From positions 21,359,344 to 21,423,343 of the forward strand of contig OU744449.1 of assembly GCA_916610825.1 (NCBI GenBank): a stretch of DNA of 64,000 nucleotides. The letters run 5' to 3'. This stretch comes from Haliclystus octoradiatus (lineage: Eukaryota; Cnidaria; Staurozoa; Stauromedusae; Haliclystidae). Positions within the stretch are counted from its first letter, which is position 1; each line of letters starts with the position of its first letter. A program made the position numbers and the translations under genes. The notes beneath the pieces were generated by a model. The model was not told the DNA's origin and made no database searches. It saw only the letters and a program-made list of their open reading frames with translations. This document shows positions 56,801-64,000 of the stretch, piece after piece.

Positions 56801-59800
56801 AACGTCTAATTAAGTAATGCACTCACTTTTGTAAACTTTTTAAGATGTAGTTGTTATTGTTGAGCAAAAATATTGACTGCAATGTTGGATTATCATAACT
56901 ACGAGCGTTCAAAGACAATGTCCCTGACAATAGACTCAATGTTTTAGCTATAAGAAATAATAAAAGAAAGAAGGAATTAAACAATCAACATGTACAGCTG
57001 AGTTTCAAATTTAGATATACGTCATTGCTATGAAAGAAAATGCTAATGTTACGGCTAAGAGAACTAGAAATAAAAACGTGACAGGGGTTCCTTCAGTAAA
57101 GTATAACATCCTGCATATTAATTTAATATTTACTTTATTACTACTACATTATTGTATTTTTAGTATTTTCTCTAATTGCCCTGTGAAAACTGTTTATGAA
57201 CGTTAAATGGCCAAGTTTCTGTGAACTATTCATGAACTGTTTGTGAAAATGTCCATGGAAAATGCGCCATGTTAATGTTCATGAACAGTTCATGTGTTTC
57301 ATATGTTTTAGGAATCTATGTTTCATGTGCAACAGCAGTGTCCGATGAAAGGTTTAGCTTCCGGAATCTTAAAATATTTTCATCATTTTCTTCTGAAATT
57401 TTTGTTGACGTTTGACCTATAAATCAGAAGGATATCAATATTCTTCTGAATTTGCTCAAGCATTTCGAAATTTCCGGGATCTAGGATCCCAGGATCACCA
57501 CCTTTGTTGGACCCTGTGCAAAACATTTGTAACAATATGTAAATAACAGTATATTCTCTGTTAATTAAGGAACAAATTTGCCAGAAATGCACACACATCA
57601 AAAGCAAACGATTGCATACCATCTCTATTGATTTATCCCACAATTTCACATTGTATATTTTATTCCTTCGATTGAGTATCCGATGTAATCATTATAAAAT
57701 ATGATGTCATAATCTAGATCTAGAATAATCCTTCAATCCACTTGCAAGATTATGACGTCATAGCTTGTAATAATTTTTCACAAGCAATTCATGAATTCAC
57801 AAAATGTTCATGAAAATGTTTACAATTGCTGGCACAGTTCATGAAATGTTTATGAACCCTTAAATGAAGTTCACAAACTATTAATGAACCCATGAACCTT
57901 TTTCGTAATTATATCATCAAGGTATACATACAAACATATTCAGCAACTCTTTTTGTAGAAACACTATCAACACTATCTGGCATGGGTCGACCATCTGTTG
58001 AATAAACAGAGTAAAAAACATCAGGCAGCAATAGTCAAACCGTGGCATTTAGCTGCTGACCTGCAAGGGAAACAAGTAGACAAACCCAAGATGGGTCTTT
58101 GACCCTGATAAACATCTCCTTTTCATTACACCACACAAACATTGTGAAATTAAACCACACAAACCTTGTGAAATTAACATGACAGCAACAGTATGTTTGA
58201 ACTTCAAGACATCTTCAAAGAATACCATGACCTATCAAATTAATAAAACCCATGAAATGATGAAATAACGATCAATGGTTGAAACAATGTACTCAGTAAA
58301 GTATGTACATTAGTACTGCTCGGAGAGGTAAGATATCATTAAAAAATATTGATGCATAACAAGAGAGAGCTAAAAATGCTGAATTACAGTAATGTCCCAA
58401 GCAAGGAGGAGCTAACGAGCTGAGCACAGGGTCCGACAAAAGGTTCATCCTTCTGAATTATTTTGTTAAGGTTTGACCAATAAATAATAAAAATGTCAAT
58501 TTTCTTCTGAATTTGCTCTAGCCGCCTGGAATCTAGGATTGCAGGAATCCTTTTTTGTTGGACCCTGGCTGAATATGGAGCTGATTGAAAAATAGTACAG
58601 TCACACCTGTTATAACGGTCACCTCCATACAGCGGCCACCTGTCCATAGTGGTCACTCTTGCAATGTTTAAAATAGTATTTTCTATTGAATAAAACCTGT
58701 ATATAAAGGTCACCTGTATATAGTGGTCAATTTCTCTACCTCTCCTAGCTGGCTGTTATATAAAGGTTTCACTGTAGTTACTTTTCTAAAAGAGTATAAA
58801 TAATTAAACTTACGTTACTTGTTATCTCATGTACAGTACCATCTTTGGGCATATTGACACCTTTTTCAGCTTCCTGAATAAAATGCATTCAAAAATAACT
58901 AAGGTTCAATTAGCATGTATGGGAATTAAATTGACTATTTCCACAAAACGCAGAATAGTAAGTTGATCCTTGTCCTTACCCTTATCTTCTCAGCAAATTC
59001 ATTTAATGCCCTTTGTCCCTTTAGTAAATAACAAAGAAAAACATTTAAACAAGAAAGTTTATAATTCAAAGAGTTGATGAAGCAAAATGTAATCAATTGT
59101 TTTTACATCAATAATAGGGTTGACTCATAAAAATTTCAAAGTCAAAATTTTTATCTCAATTTCAGGGTCCGATAAAATATTTTTCCTTCCGGGATACAAA
59201 TTGTTCCTTCCAAACTTTTTCAGGTAATTTCATCATGCAAACGTTTTCACTTGTTTTTATTTTACGGCTATTACAATATATCAGATGCTATCAGATTCCC
59301 TAATAAGAAAATATCAAACACCGAGGAAAGAAAAGTTAACAAAGTGAGAAAGGGTAAGGAGAAGGAGAACTGGTGGGGAAAATGAAAGTTACCGTTTTTG
59401 TGATCAGTGTAATATTATCAAAGAATTTCTTTCTTGTGTCAACATTGACAGCCTATAAAAAAAACAGAAATAGAATTACCCAAAACGTGACAACTACCAT
59501 ACAAAATGTTCAATGTGAATGAATTTTGTTTAGTTAACAGTGCAGTATATTGTATTCTGCTAGATAAATTCTTCATAGTTAAAGTAAAAAGCATTTTGAT
59601 GTTAAAAACATCATTCTGAGACTCACACCACATTTAAAACAGTAAAATCCGGCAGTAACTTTTCTGGATCAGTATTCTGTCAATAACAGTAAACCAAAAC
59701 AGTCTGAGGATGACTAATTTACAGTCAAGCTTTGCTAAATATTTTCCGCAAACAATTGACTGGCTTAAGTCCCGCTTTCTTTTTGCTGCCTCATTTTCAT

Positions 59801-62800
59801 GATTGGAAAGCGGGACTTGTGTCCTTTGAGAGCCGTTGTGCAGAATCCTGCACAACGGTATTTTGTTTGATCCTATTGTTTCATAAATTTTCACCCGCTC
59901 ATAAGGCGGAAACAGACGGGGCACAAGCAAGTTCTAAAGAATTAACGTTTTAAAGAATTTTAGGCTCCTGGAATTAGAAATGTTTACAAAACATTTAGAA
60001 TATTTAATGTTTATTCACATCTTACAAAGTAAGACAAGTAAAATTGTTTTTTAAATAATAGTTTGGTCTTTTGTTAGACATATCAAATGACAAATGATTA
60101 GAACAAAATATTTACGATATTCAGAAATCACGACTTTGCGAGGTTTCTCAGGAACGGGAATTTGATCATTATTTGATATTAATCAAAAAAATGCCAGAGC
60201 CGATTGACTACGAAACATCTCTGCCATTGAAAACAGATTCGACAGCGTCAACTTAATGATAAGAAAATACTTCAACGTTTGGTTCTTCAGTGCAATGTTG
60301 CAGGTTTGTTTGTTGTGCTTACATTAATTCTGTTTGTATTTCGTCTTGTTCTACATGTAAATAATCACTATAATTTGTAGTCACTCTCTTTATAAGTAAA
60401 CCTTTGAATAATCAACATGAAATAAATGTAATCTTTCAGAACCCTACACAAACTCAATGGCTTTGCAAATTTCAGGCTCCATATTTATTTGTGAATGATG
60501 AGAGAAGGATTTCAAGTTGAGCATTGACTCCCTGGAACACTACAGACTAGGGGGGAGAACATAGTTTGGTCAGAGCTTTGAGAAACATGATTTTTATTTT
60601 TCATCAATAAATATGAATACGAATGCATGGAATCATACATTCAAATTGGATAAAATTATCACCATGGACAATGCCTCTTTATGAATTGTTTATAAACAGT
60701 GAACTGTTCCTGAACTCTTCACAAGCAGCACATGGAATGCTCATTAATGAATTGTTTATCAGACGGTAAACTTCATACAATACTATGAAAAATATATCTA
60801 CTGCTTTATAAAATAGCTAGATTATCGAGCCAAGTAAATATAAAAAGAATATATACCTTCAGGACAGTTTCAAAATCATTTTTCTTAGCAAGAAGGTATT
60901 TCAAAACAGGTAGAATGATCTGTATTGCTGAATGACCAAGTTTACCGAATAACTTTCTTGCAGCATTACACACCCCCTTTAATAGAAAAAGAATGCAAGG
61001 ATGATGTAATATGATTTGACAACACCACTATAAAAAACTTTCAACAATAACTAAAAGAAAAAATTACAAATTTTGAAATAAAGAACATTCTAGATTCCAA
61101 AATTAAAAAACCTTTTAAAGCAGCAATGGAAAATCAACAAAATACAATAAATAAACTCATCCCCACTACTAGAGAAGTGGTTAGCAAACAAAAACTCTGC
61201 AATAATGACATTTCAGACATACCCAAGTCCAGATACATCAACGGGCATTCATAACTCGCAGGTCCCACCTATATAATGATGATCTGTAACTATGTAATAT
61301 TAACTCTATTTAACGTTTTTAATTGTAAAAGATCATTGTACATACAGTACGTGATTTTAATTTACTGAAATAAAAGGATTTATTATTATATGTAATGTAT
61401 AAGCAAATGATATAAATCAAAGATATAATTGATGGCTGCTCCATAATGCCCCTGCGAAAAACAGTTATTGAACAAGTTCATCATAAAAATTGGGCAATTG
61501 CGAGTTCATGAATAGTATACAAACTTAATAAAAAATGAGCTCCAGTGCAATGCAAAACAAATACAGCCGTGAAAATTAACAAAACTAATAATCAAGTTTA
61601 AACTGTACTTTGAAAGTCACAATAGTGTGCAAATGTAAATTGAAGAAACTCTCCCATGTTTGACGCTTTCAACAGCATAGTCAGACTCCCGCAAACGAGG
61701 GATTTTCCGTTCTTGGGTCTTTGAATTAGAAGAAAATTTGTATATTCAAGGCTAAACATTTCGCAAGACAGGGATATTGTCAGATCGATTTGGGATGATC
61801 AGATAGTATTTTAAAAGGAAACATTAAAATAGATAGCAATCCAGCCTCAACTAAAAAACCTCTATAAAATACCTCTGCGTCATGTGCATAAGCACTGAGC
61901 GTCTCAAACAGCAATTGGCTAAAAATAGCCATTTGATGGGTTTCAGGGATAATGGCCTTCAATAAGGTCAATTCACTCTAAAATGAATACAAAAGCAAAT
62001 TGATCAATTTGTGAATTACATTTAATTGACATATGCTGACCCCTACGAAAAACAGTTCAGGAGTTCATGAACTGTATGATCTGTCCATGAACTCTTGAAC
62101 TGTTTTTCACAGGGGGATTGGTAAAGGTAGTTCAAAGCGATACTAAATCATGTTTAAAATAGTCACATACTATAGTACCACAACAGAATGATAGCAGATC
62201 AAAATAAACATTTTCTAAAGAAAAGTATAAGAGATTAAAGAACATTAACTGAAAACGATAAAAACATTTTGAGTATAAATATAATTCTTAAAGGTTTACC
62301 TGAACAAGTTTTAAAAGAGCAGCACTAGTCGTGATAAATTTTATAACTTCTTTGTTTCTGTAAATTAAAATTAAAATTATTGAAAATTAAAAACTATAAC
62401 TAACAGCACATGAAATAATAGTAGGCTCCATGTTGCGTCTACTTATGTTTTGCTAGACAAAGGGTAAGACAAAACGTTCAGCCTTCTGGCATCCTAGGGG
62501 TATTTCTTTTTAGAATTTAGGATTCCAGGATTCTTACAATTGTCGAACCCTGGCTAGACATCTAGACATCTAGAAATTTATGTCACTGTCTTCAGATCTA
62601 ATCATATGATATCAGCTCTGAGATTTCCCCTGCGGAAAACAGTTCAGAAGTTCATGAACAGTTCATGAACAGTTCATGAACGCTCACAGACAGTTCATGA
62701 ACACTTCAAGAAAATTTGGGGCCATTTAACGTTCATGAACTGTTCATGAACTCCTGAACTGTTTTTGCAGGGGTTGAGGTCCATGACAAATATTGCAAAC

Positions 62801-63979
62801 ACAGATATGGTCTCATTCATTCATTGATATGCAGAGTTACAAATAAGATGGTGAATGAACAAAATATTAAGTCAAACTGGAATAGAAAAGTGGCAAAGGC
62901 AATATCTAAATCATTATTTAAAAAGGCTTATCAATTGATTTAATAGAAGTGTACTCTAATGAATCAGTTGAACCAATTCTTCTGGTATATAAATGCAGTA
63001 ATGTAGTGTAGTATAACGATCTTTCTCACAGGGTATGAAAAAAATTTATTATGAATACTGACAAAAACAACTGTATGAATTATATTGGCCAGGAATCAAT
63101 GTTACCAGAACATTTCATTAATTTTGAATTTAAGTTTTGGTAATCTATGGAGATATTCCTGAAATGAGATTGAAACTAATGTTGAGGTTTAAATCTACTT
63201 ACTCGTCTTCTTCCTTGTGAAGCATGTCTGCGCCTACACCGCTGTATGAAATTTGTTTACGATGTCCATAAGCTAAGATAAACAGATAAACACAATAATA
63301 CTGAAATTAAGGCATTACCAAAAATATCAAAAAGAGGATCATTAATTGGACTATGTAGTTTCTTGATTTACAACACAGTGTTGATAGGGCAGTTAAAATT
63401 AATTTTTAAAGAGTAGTGTCATGTATTTTTGTAGTACTACTTTGCAGCAGAATTGAATGACTAAACAGTTCAGACAGAAAAGAAAAAAACCTTCCACAGA
63501 GTTGCAGAAGAGAAAAAACTGAAAATCGTTGGTAGAATAATATAATGCAATCCGCAATTAGGGATAAGCAAAATTCACGCTGATGTACAACTAATCTTTA
63601 AAATCATATTAACCATTTTGGGGTAAAGTCCTTGGTAAAGAATTTCGGTTAAATGAAATGACTAACTTAATCAAAACTCATTCACAACAAATCTATTTCA
63701 AAATTTATGAAATATTTAATTGACTGAAGATTGTTTTCTTGCAATTAACTGTAATAAATAAAATATTTACTATTATAATCAATGATCAAACATTGTTTGC
63801 AGTATTCCCATACTGTTTAAAAGAATTCCAAGTGCACAACTGGTGGTAAAACAATAATATTGAGGTTAAAATAAACTTTTTATTTGAGCTGTTAAAACTT
63901 GACTAACATGAAGTTATTACATTTCTAGCATTTCTAGCATTTCTTACCTTCTGTGTATTGTTTTGATGTTCTTTTTACA
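53843..63979 (-). CDS. EXOC7: Exocyst complex component 7 (Exo70), 3' part of gene, 17 exons
   Basis: Exo70 binds PI(4,5)P2 and tethers secretory vesicles at the plasma membrane as part of the octameric exocyst. Exons in transcript order: 63948-63979, 63203-63272, 62300-62357, 61873-61977, 60857-60976, 59629-59676, 59393-59452, 58980-59018, 58814-58873, 58165-58231, 57932-57994, 56827-56947, 56420-56518, 56138-56222, 55518-55559, 54462-54595, 53843-53948 (TAG stop at 53843-53845). All phases chain, giving about 435 residues of a family near 650-700. Diagnostic matches to human EXOC7 from memory: SELTLLKAIIPETHQMAIFS, NMPKDGTVHEITSN, SYDNPTLQSIFLLNNNNYIL, KSLQKSDLMALIEES and FTKYPEKYVKYAIED near the C-terminus. 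The C-terminal end (FNTPQQ) matches the family length. The N-terminal third is off the right edge. The donor of 59629-59676 was chosen by phase (GTG|GTGTGAG) over a stronger site two bases away. Confidence 0.92.
55011..55057. repeat. GTTCATGAAC remnant with a 20-bp tandem unit
   Basis: GAACTACAAATAAACAGTTC occurs twice in direct succession within a decayed element of the GTTCATGAAC family. It is the first such sequence to the right of the copy-free stretch. Confidence 0.65.
57336..57516. mobile_element. CAGGGTCCRACAAAA-family element
   Basis: Starts CAGTGTCCGATGAAAGGTTT and ends CTTTGTTGGACCCTG. Interior TTGACCTATAAATCAGAAGG matches the other copies. EXOC7 intron. Confidence 0.72.
58427..58567. 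mobile_element. CAGGGTCCRACAAAA-family element, well preserved
   Basis: Starts CAGGGTCCGACAAAAGGTTC and ends TTTTGTTGGACCCTG. The best-kept inverted ends of the family in this window. Confidence 0.8.
58598..58774. mobile_element. Pogo-like MITE, CAGTGAAACC family
   Basis: Starts CAGTCACACCTGTTATAACG and ends TATAAAGGTTTCACTG, TA-flanked. Just beside a CAGGGTCCGAC-family element (58427-58567). A more decayed relative is at about 55917-56098. Confidence 0.84.
59767..59858. repeat. Two adjacent hairpins in an EXOC7 intron
   Basis: AAGTCCCGCTTTC (59767-59779) pairs with GAAAGCGGGACTT (59806-59818). CCGTTGTGCAG (59833-59843) pairs perfectly with CTGCACAACGG (59848-59858) over a 4-base loop. GC-rich stems stand out in AT-rich DNA. 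Function unknown. Confidence 0.7.
62040..62115. mobile_element. GTTCATGAAC-core MITE, minimal copy, target duplication GA
   Basis: Only 76 bp: the two inverted ends (CCCCTACGAAAAACAGTTCA and ACTGTTTTTCACAGGGG) with almost no core, flanked by GA on both sides. It shows that the ends alone can move or that the core can be lost. It lies in an EXOC7 intron. Confidence 0.88.
62460..62552. mobile_element. CAGGGTCCRACAAAA-family element, short copy
   Basis: Internally shortened (93 bp). Ends AAGGGTAAGACAAAACGTTC and TTGTCGAACCCTGG. EXOC7 intron. An isolated single end also lies at about 59164-59210. Confidence 0.65.
62637..62773. mobile_element. GTTCATGAAC-core MITE, intact copy, target duplication TT
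   Basis: 137 bp from CCCCTGCGGAAAACAGTTCA to ACTGTTTTTGCAGGGG, flanked by TT, with the CTCACAGACAG and TTGGGGCCATTTAACG centre. It lies in an EXOC7 intron. Confidence 0.9.
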
Positions 63980-64000
63980 CTAGAAACAAAAACGCGATGA

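Overview
The window looks like nuclear DNA of a non-vertebrate animal. It is AT-rich, its genes are split into many small exons (about 40-250 nt), and its introns are full of short DNA transposons and tRNA-derived SINEs. An axonemal dynein heavy chain means motile cilia, and a lysosomal 'uncovering enzyme' relative together with a metazoan-type exocyst subunit fits an animal. I cannot name the phylum. All gene models were read by eye from splice-site and reading-phase agreement, plus remembered human family sequences. No searches were run.

Layout. (1) 1-42066, minus strand: the 5' half of an inner-arm axonemal dynein heavy chain gene, closest to DNAH3. I can place 44 coding exons whose phases all agree. 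They give about 1,950 residues from the start codon (42064-42066) through the tail, linker, AAA1 and part of AAA2. The 3' half lies beyond base 1. (2) 42067-45205: a head-to-head spacer with transposon pieces. (3) 45206-53711, plus strand: a NAGPA-like phosphodiester glycosidase gene with two tandem, alternative first coding exons (45206-46047 and 47131-47957). Either one joins in frame to a shared exon 2 (49601-49729) and a probable last exon (53582-53711). (4) 53843-63979, minus strand: the 3' part (17 exons, about 435 residues) of the exocyst subunit EXOC7/Exo70. It is tail-to-tail with the NAGPA-like gene, 131 bases apart. Its 5' part lies beyond base 64000.

Non-coding content. The most striking component is a short inverted-repeat element with ends CCCCTGCGAAAA...TTTTCGCAGGGG and a core built from the palindrome GTTCATGAAC. 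Eight copies show matching 2-bp target duplications of varied sequence (CA, TA, TT, TC, AA, GA). Copies and remnants crowd the introns of the two minus-strand genes but are absent from about 40.5 to 54.9 kb. Other elements are an 897-bp hAT-type non-autonomous element with a perfect 8-bp duplication, a second hAT-like element, three pogo/Tigger-like MITE families with CAGT ends and TA flanks, a family with CAGGGTCCRACAAAA ends, several long foldbacks, a tRNA-derived SINE family with six copies, and a second SINE with a (TGA)n tail.

The three genes are not obviously linked in function: ciliary motility, lysosomal enzyme sorting, and exocytosis. The notable biology is the exon-duplicated NAGPA-like gene and the transposon ecology of the introns.
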